Shown piece by piece: positions 15,612 through 25,265 of a stretch of DNA of 50,906 nucleotides. The notes under the pieces are model-generated. The model ran no database searches, was not told where the DNA came from, and worked only from the letters and a program-made list of their open reading frames with translations. How positions within the stretch are numbered: the first letter of the stretch is position 1; each line of letters starts with the position of its first letter. Source of the DNA: Bacillota bacterium. GTDB taxonomy: Bacteria; Bacillota; Clostridia; Lachnospirales; Lachnospiraceae. The stretch is from NCBI GenBank assembly GCA_023416695.1, contig JAEZGY010000050.1:1-50906 (forward strand), given 5' to 3'. The translations under genes and the position numbers were made by a program.

Positions 15612-18600
15612 ATGTCTTTACAATTTATTTTAGGAAGCAGTGGAGCAGGAAAGTCCCATTGCTTGTATCAGGAGATTATAGAAAAAGCTATAAATAACCG
15701 GGATACGAACTATATTGTAATCGTTCCAGAGCAGTTTACTTTACAGACACAAAAGGATCTGGTTACGATGCACCCGGACCATAGTATTATGAATATTGAC
15801 ATATTAAGCTTTATGCGCCTTGCCTATCGTGTGTTTGAAGAAACCAATACAAAGCAGAGACTAGTGTTGGAGGATACCGGAAAGAGCATGGTGTTAAGAA
15901 AGGTAATAGCAGCCAAAAAGGATGAACTACTCTTATTTCAAAAAAATGTTCGTCGTAATGGTTTTATTAGTGAGCTAAAGTCCTTTTTATCTGAGCTTTA
16001 TCAATATAGCATTGGTCCCAAAGAGCTTGAAAGCATGATTGAAAAAGTAAATAACAAACCAATGCTCTCTGGAAAGCTTAGGGATATGTTAGTTATTTAT
16101 CAGGGTTTTCAAGAGTTTTTAAGCGATAAATATATAGCGGCAGAGGAACTTTTAGAGTTACTGTGTCAGGTAATCGATGAGTCTAAGATTGTTGCTAATA
16201 GTGTTATCTGTTTTGATGGGTTTACTGGTTTTACTCCAATTCAGTATAAATTAGTGCAAAAGCTTATGGTATTAGCAAAAAAGGTGTTAATTACTGTAAC
16301 TATTGATGATAGAGAGAATGTGAATGACATTGGAGAAGAATTTCAGCTTTTTCACATGAGTAAAAAGACTATTGCAAAGCTAAGTGAACTGGCAGCTGAG
16401 GTAGAGGTAAAGGTCGAGCCTCACTATTATGTCAGTAAAGGTCAGGTACCATATCGTTTTCGTCAGTCTAAGGAATTAGCTGCCTTAGAACGGAATCTAT
16501 TTCGCTACCCATATGAGGTTTACAAAGAGGAGATGAAGGATATTCGTCTCTTAACAGCCACAGATGCAGATGGTGAGGTGGATTACACAATTAAAGAAAT
16601 TATGCGTCTTATACAAGAGAGTGGATATCGGTATAAGGATATTGCTGTGGTAACCGGAGATTTGGCGACCTATGGGACCAAACTTTTAAAAGAGTTTGAG
16701 AAGGTTAAGATTCCGTGCTTCTTAGATTTAAAGAAGGACATCCTAGCCAATCCATTGGTAAAATTAGTGCGCTCTGTATTAGAAATCTTTTATACGGATT
16801 ATACCTATGAAAGTGTATTTCGTCTTCTTCGCAATGACTTAATTGATATTGATAAGCAACAGGTGGATATTCTGGAAAATTACGTTCTTGCTGTTGGTAT
16901 TCGTGGAAAAAGCGCATGGAAGAAGGAATGGAAGAGAAAATACCGTGGTAAGGGAGAGGTAAATCTAGAGGAGCTTAATGAGTTACGCCAAAGGATATTT
17001 GACATGCTTACTCCTCTTTTAGAGTGTGTGAAGGAATCAGAGGCCTCCATTGAGGATATGACGAAGGTACTCTATGAATTCTTAGTAAGTAATCAGGTCG
17101 AGCAGAAGATTAAGGCATATGAGCAGTATTTTGAGTCCTATGGGGAGCCATTATTAGCAAAAGAGTATAGGCAGATCTATGGTATTGTAATGGAACTGTT
17201 CGACAAGTTAGTGGAGCTTCTTGGGGACGAGAAGGTGACTTGTAAGGAATTTAAGGAGTTATTAGAAAGTGGTTTAAATGAGGCTAAGGTAGGGTTAATT
17301 CCACCAGGAATCGATCAGGTGGTAATTGGAGATATTGAACGTACACGTCTTAAAGATATTAAGGCTCTATTTTTCCTTGGAGTAAATGACGGCATTATCC
17401 CTAAGGTTACCGGTCAAGGTGGCATTGTGAACGACATGGAGAGAAATCTGTTGTTAAAAGAAGATGTGGTTATGGCGCCAACTAGAAGGCAGAATAGCTA
17501 TACCGAACAGTTCTATCTATACTTAAACTTAACGAAGCCAAGAGAAAAATTATATATTCTCTATAGTAAGGTAGGCAGCAGTGGAAACAACAACGGAAAA
17601 GCAATAAGGCAGTCATACCTTATTTCCAAAGTTCTTAAGGTGTTTCCAACGCTAGTAACAGAGGACATTAGTCTTTGCACCTATGAGGACTGTATGCAGT
17701 CATTGCTTGGAGCCGACAAAGGGCTAGAGTATCTGATTCATGGTTTGCGAGAGTATAAGGAGGATATGTCCCCTCTTTGGTTAGAGTTATTTAGCTGGTA
17801 TAAGAGACAAGAGGAGTATGACGGTCTAATAGATCTTCTGTTAGAGGGAGCTTTATATGAGAAGAAGGAGCTTAATATATCGAAGGCAGTAGCAAAGGCA
17901 TTGTACGGAGAGAACATAAGTAATAGCGTTACTAGATTGGAAAAATACGCTGCTTGTGCTTATGCCCATTTCCTTAAATACGGCTTAGAACTAAGCCAAA
18001 GGGTCACTTATGAGCTAGAGATGCCGGATATAGGTAATCTGTTTCACAGTTCTATGGAGCTTTTTGCAAAGAAGCTTCATGATAGTAGCTATAACTGGAG
18101 AAACATACCAATAGAAATGCAGGAACAGTATACACTAGAGGCAGTAGAAGAGGTAACAAGAAATTACAATAATCAGATTTTATATAGTTCAAAACGGTAT
18201 GAGTATCTGATTAAGCGAGTAGAACGGATTACAAAGCGTACGGTTTGGGCTTTGTGTAAGCAAGTAAAATGTGGAGATTTTATACCACAAGGGTTTGAAT
18301 TACAGTTTTCTAGATTAGATCATATCAATGCCGTAAATGTGGAGCTAAAGGATGGCTCTGTTATGAACTTAAAAGGGCAAATTGACCGACTTGACGTAGC
18401 CGAGAAGGAGAATGAGCTTTACCTTAGAATTGTGGATTACAAGTCAGGAAAGACGTCCCTAGATATGTCTAAGGTGTATTATGGCCTTCAATTACAGCTA
18501 GTAGTATATCTAAAAGCATCCCTTGAATTACAGGAACAGCTTCATCCTGACAAAATTGTTATTCCAGCAGGAATCTTTTATTACAATATAGATGATCCAA

Positions 18601-19079
18601 TTGTAGAGAAAAAAGGTTCCAAAGAGGAAGTAGAGCAACTAATGATGGACAAGCTTCGTCTAAACGGTTACGTCAATGAAGATTCTAAGATCATTACAGC
18701 TATGGACCATAGTTTTAAGGGGGAGGAGGAGCCTCTAAAGGCAGGGGTATCGTCTTTGGTTATTCCTGTGGGTACGAAATCCAATGGGGAGATTAAGAAG
18801 ACCTCAAAGACTATGTCGAAGGCTGGTTTAAATCATATCTGCCAGTTTGCTATGGGCAAGGTTAAGGAGTTTGGGAATGAGATCATTGATGGAAAGGTTG
18901 AGCTATCCCCATATAAGATGGGCAATTATACTGCCTGTGATTACTGTGAGTACGGTAGTGTTTGCGACTTTGATGCAAAGCTTCCAGGTAGTAATTACCG
19001 ACGTCTCTTTGCTATGGATACAGAGGAAGTCTTTAGATTGTTCCGTGAAAAAGTGAAGGAGGGGCAGGACAATGAGTAA
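15612..19079 (+). CDS. addB: AddB subunit of the AddAB helicase-nuclease
   Basis: Large subunit (1155 residues) of the AddAB complex, which processes double-strand breaks for RecA in many Firmicutes. The N-terminus carries a Walker A-like loop GSSGAGKSH (residues 8-16). A RecB-type nuclease domain lies near residue 920-970 (GQIDRLDV, IVDYKSGK). The iron-sulphur staple cysteines are present: Cys782 in YAACAYAHF, and Cys1109, Cys1112 and Cys1118 in TACDYCEYGSVCDF. This spacing is typical of AddB. An AGGAGG site precedes the ATG, with a TATAAT at 15576-15581. The stop codon overlaps the addA start by eight bases, so translation is coupled. Confidence 0.95.
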   Translation: MSLQFILGSSGAGKSHCLYQEIIEKAINNRDTNYIVIVPEQFTLQTQKDLVTMHPDHSIMNIDILSFMRLAYRVFEETNTKQRLVLEDTGKSMVLRKVIAAKKDELLLFQKNVRRNGFISELKSFLSELYQYSIGPKELESMIEKVNNKPMLSGKLRDMLVIYQGFQEFLSDKYIAAEELLELLCQVIDESKIVANSVICFDGFTGFTPIQYKLVQKLMVLAKKVLITVTIDDRENVNDIGEEFQLFHMSKKTIAKLSELAAEVEVKVEPHYYVSKGQVPYRFRQSKELAALERNLFRYPYEVYKEEMKDIRLLTATDADGEVDYTIKEIMRLIQESGYRYKDIAVVTGDLATYGTKLLKEFEKVKIPCFLDLKKDILANPLVKLVRSVLEIFYTDYTYESVFRLLRNDLIDIDKQQVDILENYVLAVGIRGKSAWKKEWKRKYRGKGEVNLEELNELRQRIFDMLTPLLECVKESEASIEDMTKVLYEFLVSNQVEQKIKAYEQYFESYGEPLLAKEYRQIYGIVMELFDKLVELLGDEKVTCKEFKELLESGLNEAKVGLIPPGIDQVVIGDIERTRLKDIKALFFLGVNDGIIPKVTGQGGIVNDMERNLLLKEDVVMAPTRRQNSYTEQFYLYLNLTKPREKLYILYSKVGSSGNNNGKAIRQSYLISKVLKVFPTLVTEDISLCTYEDCMQSLLGADKGLEYLIHGLREYKEDMSPLWLELFSWYKRQEEYDGLIDLLLEGALYEKKELNISKAVAKALYGENISNSVTRLEKYAACAYAHFLKYGLELSQRVTYELEMPDIGNLFHSSMELFAKKLHDSSYNWRNIPIEMQEQYTLEAVEEVTRNYNNQILYSSKRYEYLIKRVERITKRTVWALCKQVKCGDFIPQGFELQFSRLDHINAVNVELKDGSVMNLKGQIDRLDVAEKENELYLRIVDYKSGKTSLDMSKVYYGLQLQLVVYLKASLELQEQLHPDKIVIPAGIFYYNIDDPIVEKKGSKEEVEQLMMDKLRLNGYVNEDSKIITAMDHSFKGEEEPLKAGVSSLVIPVGTKSNGEIKKTSKTMSKAGLNHICQFAMGKVKEFGNEIIDGKVELSPYKMGNYTACDYCEYGSVCDFDAKLPGSNYRRLFAMDTEEVFRLFREKVKEGQDNE

Positions 19080-22000
19080 GGTTAAGTGGACAAAAGAACA
19101 AGAACAGGTAATTCACTTAAGAAATCGCAATATCCTGGTGTCTGCAGCAGCAGGTTCAGGTAAGACTGCCGTTTTAGTACAACGTATTATCACTATGATT
19201 ACCGATGAGGAGAATCCGGTTGATATTGATCATTTGCTAATTGTAACCTTTACGAAGGCTGCAGCTAGTGAGATGAAGGAGCGTATCCTAAAGGCTGTAG
19301 ATGAACGCTTACTTAAGGAGCCCGATAATAAACGTTTGCAAAAGCAGATTGCACTGATTCCAACTGCACAAATCACCACGATAGATTCCTTTTGTCAAAG
19401 TATTGTACGTAATTACTTTAATACCATTGATATTGATCCTTCTTTTCGTGTAGGTAAGGAGGGAGAGCTGGATTTATTAAAAGTAGATGTCATGAGTGAG
19501 TTATTAGAAAGGTATTATGAAGAACTGCCAGAGAACTTTGTGGAGTTGATTGAATGTTATGTAAGTGGAAAATCAGATCATGGTTTAGAAGATTTGATTT
19601 TTAAACTATATAATTTTTCTGTCAGTTATCCTTGGCCAGAGGAATGGCTACTTAAGAATTTAGAAGCCTTTCAGGTGACAACCTTACAGGAAATGGATAA
19701 AACCAACTGGATGAAGCAGCTACTTCATTATCTTGAACTGATGCTTATGGATTACTGTGAAAAGATAAAGGAATTAATTGCTATCTGTGAAGAACCAGAT
19801 GGACCGTATATGTATCTAGAGGTGTTACAAAAAGAAGCAGATATGCTTTCTAGGATAGCAAAATCAGATAGCTATGGGGAATACTATAAAGAATTCTATG
19901 GGTTACAGTTCGGCAGGCTTTCTTCTAAGAAGGATGAATCTGTCAGCGCTGAAAAAAGAGAAGTGGTGAAAGACGGTCGAGATAAAATTAAAAAAGCATT
20001 ACAGACATTAAATACCCAGTTTTTCTTTCAAAGCCCAGAGGATATGCTAGAGGATATAAAAAAGACTAGACCGAGCATGGAAGCTCTGATTGCCCTGACG
20101 ATTGATTTTACTAGGGAGTATAAAAAGAAAAAAGAAGACAAAGGAATTATAGACTTTAGTGATATGGAGCATTTTGCTTTGGATATCCTAGTATCGAAAG
20201 ATAAGGATACGGGGGAGATTGTTCCTTCTAGTGTAGCCCTAGAGCTGATGGAGTACTACGATGAGATTCTAATTGACGAGTATCAGGATAGTAACTACGT
20301 ACAGGAAATGTTATTGACTAGTATCTCCAAAGAGAGAATGAATGAACCAAATGTGTTTATGGTTGGAGATGTAAAGCAAAGCATTTACAAATTCCGTATG
20401 GCACGTCCGGAGCTCTTTATGCAAAAGTATGAGGACTATACGTTAGAAGACTCAAAGTATCAAAAAATTAATCTGCATAAGAATTTTAGAAGTCGAAGAG
20501 AGGTACTAGAGCCTATTAACTTTTTATTTACTCAAATGATGCAGAATAGACTAGGAGGAATCACCTACGATGAGGAGGCTTCTCTATATACAGGAGCAGA
20601 GTATGAAAATGGTGAGAGAACTTCTGCCTCTACAGAAGTAATGCTAGTAGGAGAGTTTCATAAAATGACGGAAGAGGAGGTAGCCCTTCTTCAGAGAAAT
20701 ATGAGCAACCAAGAGGAGAACCAAGAGGATGATTCTAGTAGTGAGGCTATTTCTAGTGAGGATTCTCCGTTAACAGAGTATACCACAAGAGAACTAGAAG
20801 CTAAGGCAGTAGCTAGAAGGATTAAAGAGCTAATCGATCCGAAGGAAGGACTACTTATAAGAGGCAAGGAGCTGGACGAGTATGGACAGCCTATTTTAAG
20901 ACCTGTGAGGTTATCAGACATTGTTATTTTATTTCGGAGTATGACAGGTTGGGCAGAGGTATTTGTAGATGTTTTGTTAGCAGAAGGCATCAATGCTTAT
21001 GCAGACACTCAATCTGGATATTATAGTACTTTAGAGATACGTACCATTCTTAATCTACTTAAGGTGTTGGACAATCCAAGACAGGAGATTCCTTTGGCAG
21101 CAATTCTTCATAGCCCATTATTTGGTCTTACAAGTGAGGAACTTGCCATTGTCCGCATTGATGGTAAAGAGAAGGAGCTTTATGATAATGTAGTTGCCTA
21201 TAGCGTCAGTGGAGGAGATGAAACTGTACAAAATAAGCTTTTGACCTTCCTAGAGTTTTTCGAGAAGTATCGAAAGAAACTAAATCATACGACCATCTAT
21301 GAGCTCATTCAAAATATTGTAGAAGATACCAACTACTATTATTTCATTCAGGCAATGCCTGCAGGAGATCGAAGAGTTGCTAATGTGGAGATGCTTATTA
21401 GACAGGCCATAGAGTTTGAAGCTAGTAGCTACTCTGGATTATTTGACTTTAATCGATATATTGAAAAGCTGCATAAGTATGAAATTGATAAAGGAGAGGC
21501 TTCTTCAGATGGTGAGTATTCTGATGCGGTACGAATCATGACCATTCATAAGAGTAAAGGATTGGAGTTTCCTGTAGTCTTTGTATCAGGAATGGGTAAG
21601 AGGTGGAACAATCAAGATGCCAATAGCAAGGTGGTACTTCATGCTGACTTTGGGTTAGGGCCAGAATACATTGATGCTAAGCTTCGAGTGAAGTCTCCAA
21701 CTCTTATGAAAAGGGTGATTGCAAGGAGTATTATCTTAGAGAATGAAGCGGAGGAGCTTCGTATCCTTTATGTTGCACTGACTCGTGCCAAGGAAAAGTT
21801 AATTCTTACTGGTTATCAAAAAGGACTTGAGAAAAAGCTCATTGACCTACATGTTTATGAACCACAACAAAAGCTCTTAACTTATGAAAAGCTTACTGGG
21901 GCACAGTCCTATTTGGATTGGATACAGGAAGCACTAAAGGCCCATCCTGCCCTTTATCTAGCAACAGATAAGGTACTTAATGCTACGAAACAGAGCCCTG

Positions 22001-22938
22001 AACAGCTTAACGCGCAAGAACAATTAAGGGAAAGTAATAAAGAGTTTATGCGGGAGGTACCATTTGATATTTCCTTTGTGGATGTTATGGGACTAGTAAA
22101 GCAGGAGGTTATGGAGACTTTAGCTAGAAACCTTACTAGAGAGGTGTTAGAAAACTTCGATGTACATCAGGTACATGATGGAGAGTTAAGGGATTTGCTA
22201 GAGGAAAAACTAACATTTTCCTATCCTTATGAAGAGGATACTAAGATTGCAGGTAAGGTTACTGTCAGTGAGCTAAAGAAGTTAAGTCAAGAGCCAGAGG
22301 AGGAGGACAGTATCTCCTTGGTTCCTCTAAATCTTTCTGACCTGAAGGAGGAAGACTTCATTCCAACGATTCCTTCCTTTAGGCGTAAGGAAGAGACTAA
22401 GGAGGGGATTTTGCTAGCGGCAAATGAAGTAGGAACCTTATACCATCATATTCTAGAATGCATAGATTTTAAAGAGGTGACGAATGAGGAGACGCTTCAT
22501 ACACAGCTTAGCTCCTTGGTGGAGAGAGGGGTACTGTCTAAAGAAGAGTTAGACATACTTAAACCTGAAAAGTTACTTCATTTCCTTCTAAGCCCACTAG
22601 GTATCAGAGCAGCTAAAGCCCAAGAACGAAAGGAACTTTACAGAGAGCAGCAGTTTGTCATGGGGCAATCAGCCTCTAGTATCCATGAACGGTATAAAAG
22701 TGAGGAAATGATTTTAGTACAGGGAATTATTGATGCCTTCTTAATAGAGGAGGATGGCATAGTTCTTTGGGATTATAAAACGGACCACGTAGGAAATGGA
22801 CAACAGCTAGTAAAACGCTATAAGACGCAGCTTTTCTATTATAAAGAGGCCCTAGAGAAGCAACTTCACCTAAAGGTAAAGGAGATTTATATCTATTCCC
22901 TTCACCTAAATAAAGCCATACCAGTTCTTATCTCTTAA
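19072..22938 (+). CDS. addA: AddA subunit of the AddAB helicase-nuclease
   Basis: UvrD/Rep-type helicase with a C-terminal nuclease, 1288 residues, partner of AddB. Superfamily 1 motifs appear in order: Walker A SAAAGSGKTAVLVQRI (about 24-39), TFTKAAASEMKER, the DEYQDSN Walker B (near 403), GDVKQSIYKFR, TIHKSKGLEFP (near 825) and YVALTRAKE. The nuclease end shows GTLYHHILE, GIIDAFL and LWDYKTDHV, the acidic and lysine residues of the RecB nuclease family. A GGAGGGG site lies within the end of addB. The gene ends with no strong terminator in the short gap before the spore-protein gene. Confidence 0.96.
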   Translation: MSKVKWTKEQEQVIHLRNRNILVSAAAGSGKTAVLVQRIITMITDEENPVDIDHLLIVTFTKAAASEMKERILKAVDERLLKEPDNKRLQKQIALIPTAQITTIDSFCQSIVRNYFNTIDIDPSFRVGKEGELDLLKVDVMSELLERYYEELPENFVELIECYVSGKSDHGLEDLIFKLYNFSVSYPWPEEWLLKNLEAFQVTTLQEMDKTNWMKQLLHYLELMLMDYCEKIKELIAICEEPDGPYMYLEVLQKEADMLSRIAKSDSYGEYYKEFYGLQFGRLSSKKDESVSAEKREVVKDGRDKIKKALQTLNTQFFFQSPEDMLEDIKKTRPSMEALIALTIDFTREYKKKKEDKGIIDFSDMEHFALDILVSKDKDTGEIVPSSVALELMEYYDEILIDEYQDSNYVQEMLLTSISKERMNEPNVFMVGDVKQSIYKFRMARPELFMQKYEDYTLEDSKYQKINLHKNFRSRREVLEPINFLFTQMMQNRLGGITYDEEASLYTGAEYENGERTSASTEVMLVGEFHKMTEEEVALLQRNMSNQEENQEDDSSSEAISSEDSPLTEYTTRELEAKAVARRIKELIDPKEGLLIRGKELDEYGQPILRPVRLSDIVILFRSMTGWAEVFVDVLLAEGINAYADTQSGYYSTLEIRTILNLLKVLDNPRQEIPLAAILHSPLFGLTSEELAIVRIDGKEKELYDNVVAYSVSGGDETVQNKLLTFLEFFEKYRKKLNHTTIYELIQNIVEDTNYYYFIQAMPAGDRRVANVEMLIRQAIEFEASSYSGLFDFNRYIEKLHKYEIDKGEASSDGEYSDAVRIMTIHKSKGLEFPVVFVSGMGKRWNNQDANSKVVLHADFGLGPEYIDAKLRVKSPTLMKRVIARSIILENEAEELRILYVALTRAKEKLILTGYQKGLEKKLIDLHVYEPQQKLLTYEKLTGAQSYLDWIQEALKAHPALYLATDKVLNATKQSPEQLNAQEQLRESNKEFMREVPFDISFVDVMGLVKQEVMETLARNLTREVLENFDVHQVHDGELRDLLEEKLTFSYPYEEDTKIAGKVTVSELKKLSQEPEEEDSISLVPLNLSDLKEEDFIPTIPSFRRKEETKEGILLAANEVGTLYHHILECIDFKEVTNEETLHTQLSSLVERGVLSKEELDILKPEKLLHFLLSPLGIRAAKAQERKELYREQQFVMGQSASSIHERYKSEEMILVQGIIDAFLIEEDGIVLWDYKTDHVGNGQQLVKRYKTQLFYYKEALEKQLHLKVKEIYIYSLHLNKAIPVLIS

Positions 22939-23021
22939 TATAAAAAATACTTTTCTCATAATTAGGTTTAAAAGTAGGCATAAGGGGTATACTTCTACTA
23001 GTAAAAGGAAGGAGCCTAATC

Positions 23022-23231
23022 ATGTTGAAAAAGATAGATGGATTAGTTTCATCGGAACAATTGATACCAGATGAACTATTAAAATACGAGATTGCCAAGG
23101 AGCTTGGTCTATATGACAAGGTGGTCGCCAGTGGGTGGAAATCCTTAAGTGCCAAGGAAACCGGTCGTATTGGTGGGTTGATTACCAAGAAAAAGAGAGA
23201 AAATAAACAACAGAACAATGTAACTACGTAA
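23022..23231 (+). CDS. Small acid-soluble spore protein, alpha/beta type (minor)
   Basis: A 69-residue DNA-binding spore protein. Residues 20-35 (KYEIAKELGLYDKV) match the first conserved helix of alpha/beta SASPs, including the EIAKE-type site cut by the germination protease GPR. ETGRIGGLITKK matches the second conserved block (usually GxVGGxITKR). The linker between them is shifted from the major SspA/B type and resembles the minor SspF-like group. Expression would be in the forespore; I could not identify a convincing sigma-G promoter. The strong site AAGGAAGGAG precedes the ATG. A long hairpin follows. Confidence 0.85.
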   Translation: MLKKIDGLVSSEQLIPDELLKYEIAKELGLYDKVVASGWKSLSAKETGRIGGLITKKKRENKQQNNVTT

Positions 23232-23238
23232 TGTATAA

Positions 23239-23303
23239 AATAGCACCAGAGCATAGGTGAAAAGTAGATGAACTTCTATTTCTTCATAGCTTCTGGTGCT
23301 ATT
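23239..23303 (+). terminator. Long hairpin after the spore-protein gene
   Basis: A 12-bp stem (23239-23250 with 23292-23303) encloses about 41 bases that can pair further. No T tract follows, so it may act as an mRNA end or an inefficient terminator. Confidence 0.5.
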
Positions 23304-23351
23304 ATGTGGTATACTAAGAGAAGATAAATTAAAGAATAAAGGGTGGATGAT

Positions 23352-23762
23352 ATGAATATATTATTCTTTTTAACACCTAAGGCTGAAGTGGCCCATGTAT
23401 TGGAGTCCGAATCTCTCCGTCAGGTAATAGAGAAGATGGAACATCATGGTTATACTGCAGTTCCCCTTTTAAGTAGTGAAGGAAGATATATAGGCACCAT
23501 TACTGATGGGGACCTTCTTTGGAGTATAAAGCGCAGGAATTATCCGGGAGAAAGGGAACTTGAGGCAATTAAGATTATTGAGATACCAAGAAGAAGAGAC
23601 AATCAAGCAGTCCGCATCCATGAATCGGTAGAAAACCTCTTTGATAAGGTTGCCAATCAGAATTTTGTGCCAGTGGTAGATGATGAAGGTAGCTTTATTG
23701 GAATTGTCACAAGAAAAGACGTTCTTTCTTACATGGAAAAAAGGGTAAAGAGCATAAAATAA
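23352..23762 (+). CDS. CBS-domain pair protein
   Basis: A 136-residue protein made almost wholly of two CBS motifs, at about 1-60 and 75-130. Marks are VIEKMEHHGYTAVPLL followed by YIGTITDGDLL, and LFDKVANQNFVPVVDD followed by FIGIVTRKDVL. CBS pairs bind adenosine nucleotides and act as regulatory modules. With no fused enzyme or DNA-binding domain here, the partner is unknown. The upstream in-frame GTG at 23343 overlaps the ribosome-site-like GGGTGG, so the ATG at 23352 is preferred. A terminator follows. Confidence 0.85.
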   Translation: MNILFFLTPKAEVAHVLESESLRQVIEKMEHHGYTAVPLLSSEGRYIGTITDGDLLWSIKRRNYPGERELEAIKIIEIPRRRDNQAVRIHESVENLFDKVANQNFVPVVDDEGSFIGIVTRKDVLSYMEKRVKSIK

Positions 23763-23774
23763 TACTAAGAATGA

Positions 23775-23813
23775 AAGCCCTTAAAGGTTTCATTAAGATA
23801 TCTTTAAGGGCTT
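23775..23813. terminator. Hairpin between convergent CBS and xylR genes
   Basis: A perfect 12-bp stem (23775-23786 with 23802-23813) with a 15-base loop lies between converging genes. T runs are short on both sides. Confidence 0.65.
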
Positions 23814-23825
23814 AGGCTTTGTCTG

Positions 23826-24995
23826 TTATATGGTTCTGGAATCATTGCTGTTTTGCATCTTCAGATACTTGATTCCTAGAAAATTCTTAATCGCCACACA
23901 TAGACCACCAATTAAGGAAGATTTGCCATATAAAGAAGAAGGAAGGATAGAGCTGTAATTATTCATCCGACTAGACAATCTCTTGATAATTTCCTCAGTT
24001 AGCATAGGGTAGAATGAGGTAAAGGAGCTATTGATGACGATAATTTCTGGGTTGTAGGAATTAAGGATATTATTTAGCCCTACCGACATATATTTCACAA
24101 AGAGGTCAATGATAATTTCAGCATCAGGATCTTTCTCCTCATAGGCCTTAGCAAATTCTTCAAAGGAGATTTGCTTTTTTCCCTTCCTAGTAGCAAACTC
24201 TATAAGCAAAGCCTTTTCCGATACATATTGCTCTAAACAACCATGATTCCCGCAAGGACAAGGTCTCCCGTCTATATCGATAATAGTATGGCCAACCTCT
24301 CCTGCATATCCTTTATAGCCTTTAACTAGATGATTGTTTATGATAAGGCCTAGACCAATACCCGAATGTACACTGATAGAAGCTAGATTAGAATTATCAT
24401 GAACGATACTACATTCTCCTAAAGCGGAAAGGTTTGCTTCATTTTCTAAATAGGTTGGGATACTTAACTGTTCCTCTAACTTACTAACTAGAGGAATCCC
24501 AGACAAATTGTAATAAGGAGCAAACTTTACAGTATTATCACAGGTTACACCATGAATGCTTAGAGTAATGCCAACCAATCCATAATTTGATGGAGTTAGG
24601 TTAGATATAAGCTCTTTTACATACTGAATTAGTACATCAGGAAGATCTTCTGGATTCTCTGGAGTCGGTATCATATCTTGCTTTAGAATATCAGCCTGTA
24701 GATTACTTAATATAGCAGTACAGGAGTCTGGTTGAATATCAATGCAAAGAGCATGTCCTGCATCTTTATTATAGGTAAGTAATATGGGTTTTCTCCCAAG
24801 GTCAGTATTGTCACTGCCTATTTCAATAACCAAATGTCGATCAATTAAATCTTGTACTATAGTTGAAATAGTTGCTTTGGTTAAACCTAATTCTTTGGAT
24901 AGAGTAGCTCTTGAAATAGGGCTTTTATCAATGATGGTTTCTAACACTAAATTACTATTAATATCACGAATCAGCTCTTTGCTTCCAATGATCAT
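23826..24995 (-). CDS. xylR: ROK-family xylose repressor
   Basis: Transcription factor of 389 residues. An N-terminal winged helix-turn-helix (about 10-70, SRATLSKELGLTKATISTIVQDLI) precedes a ROK sugar-kinase-like domain. The ROK zinc motif is present as CPCGNHGCLEQYVS near residue 245-258, and the sugar-binding region as GLGLIINNHLVKGYKGYAGEVGH in pieces. Divergence from xylA, with palindromic operators at both promoters, supports the role of a repressor released by xylose. Length and layout are those of Bacillus XylR. One operator just upstream suggests autoregulation. Confidence 0.9.
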   Translation of the reverse strand: MIIGSKELIRDINSNLVLETIIDKSPISRATLSKELGLTKATISTIVQDLIDRHLVIEIGSDNTDLGRKPILLTYNKDAGHALCIDIQPDSCTAILSNLQADILKQDMIPTPENPEDLPDVLIQYVKELISNLTPSNYGLVGITLSIHGVTCDNTVKFAPYYNLSGIPLVSKLEEQLSIPTYLENEANLSALGECSIVHDNSNLASISVHSGIGLGLIINNHLVKGYKGYAGEVGHTIIDIDGRPCPCGNHGCLEQYVSEKALLIEFATRKGKKQISFEEFAKAYEEKDPDAEIIIDLFVKYMSVGLNNILNSYNPEIIVINSSFTSFYPMLTEEIIKRLSSRMNNYSSILPSSLYGKSSLIGGLCVAIKNFLGIKYLKMQNSNDSRTI

Positions 24996-25023
24996 TTATA
25001 ATCGAACCTTTCATAAAAGAAAT

Positions 25024-25040
25024 TAGTTTACTTAATAAAC
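25024..25040. promoter_or_regulatory. XylR operator at the xylR promoter
   Basis: Inverted half sites AGTTTA and TAAAC are separated by 5 bases, matching the layout and half sites of the xylA operator. It lies just downstream of the predicted leftward promoter, 29 bases before the xylR start. Confidence 0.65.
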
Positions 25041-25048
25041 ATGTAAAT

Positions 25049-25076
25049 AGAATACCATATTCAAATTTTTATGCAA
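25049..25076 (-). promoter_or_regulatory. Predicted xylR promoter
   Basis: Reading leftwards, TTGCAT (25076-25071) and TATTCT (25054-25049) are 16 bases apart, directly followed by the operator. Confidence 0.5.
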
Positions 25077-25191
25077 AGGGTTTTTTCTGCATGTATCCAT
25101 TAAAAAAAGCGACTAGTATATATATTCATGACATTATGTACAAAAATTACAATTTATTACTGAAATTTATAGTGAAAAATATAAAAAACCG

Positions 25192-25220
25192 TTGACATTT
25201 TCAATATATCTTGTTATATT
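25192..25220 (+). promoter_or_regulatory. xylA promoter
   Basis: A perfect TTGACA at 25192-25197, a 17-base spacer and TATATT at 25215-25220. The start would be at about 25227, inside the operator region. Confidence 0.8.
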
Positions 25221-25228
25221 ATACTTAA

Positions 25229-25247
25229 TAGTTTATTCACTAAACTA
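25229..25247. promoter_or_regulatory. XylR operator at the xylA promoter
   Basis: A perfect palindrome: TAGTTTA, five bases, TAAACTA. It covers the first transcribed bases and ends just ahead of the AGGAGG ribosome site. The core resembles the TTAGTTTG/AAACTAA elements of Bacillus xyl operators. Confidence 0.78.
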
Positions 25248-25265
25248 AATAGGAGGTAGAATGAT

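Noticed and set aside
22956..22990. Possible sigma-G promoter for the spore-protein gene
   Set aside because: TCATA and CATAAGG with an 18-base gap only partly fit the GHATR / CATAMTA pattern; too weak to list as a feature.
24990..25015. tRNA-like GGTTCGATT segment on the leftward strand
   Set aside because: It resembles a T-loop by chance, but there is no acceptor stem or cloverleaf around it; it is the xylR leader.
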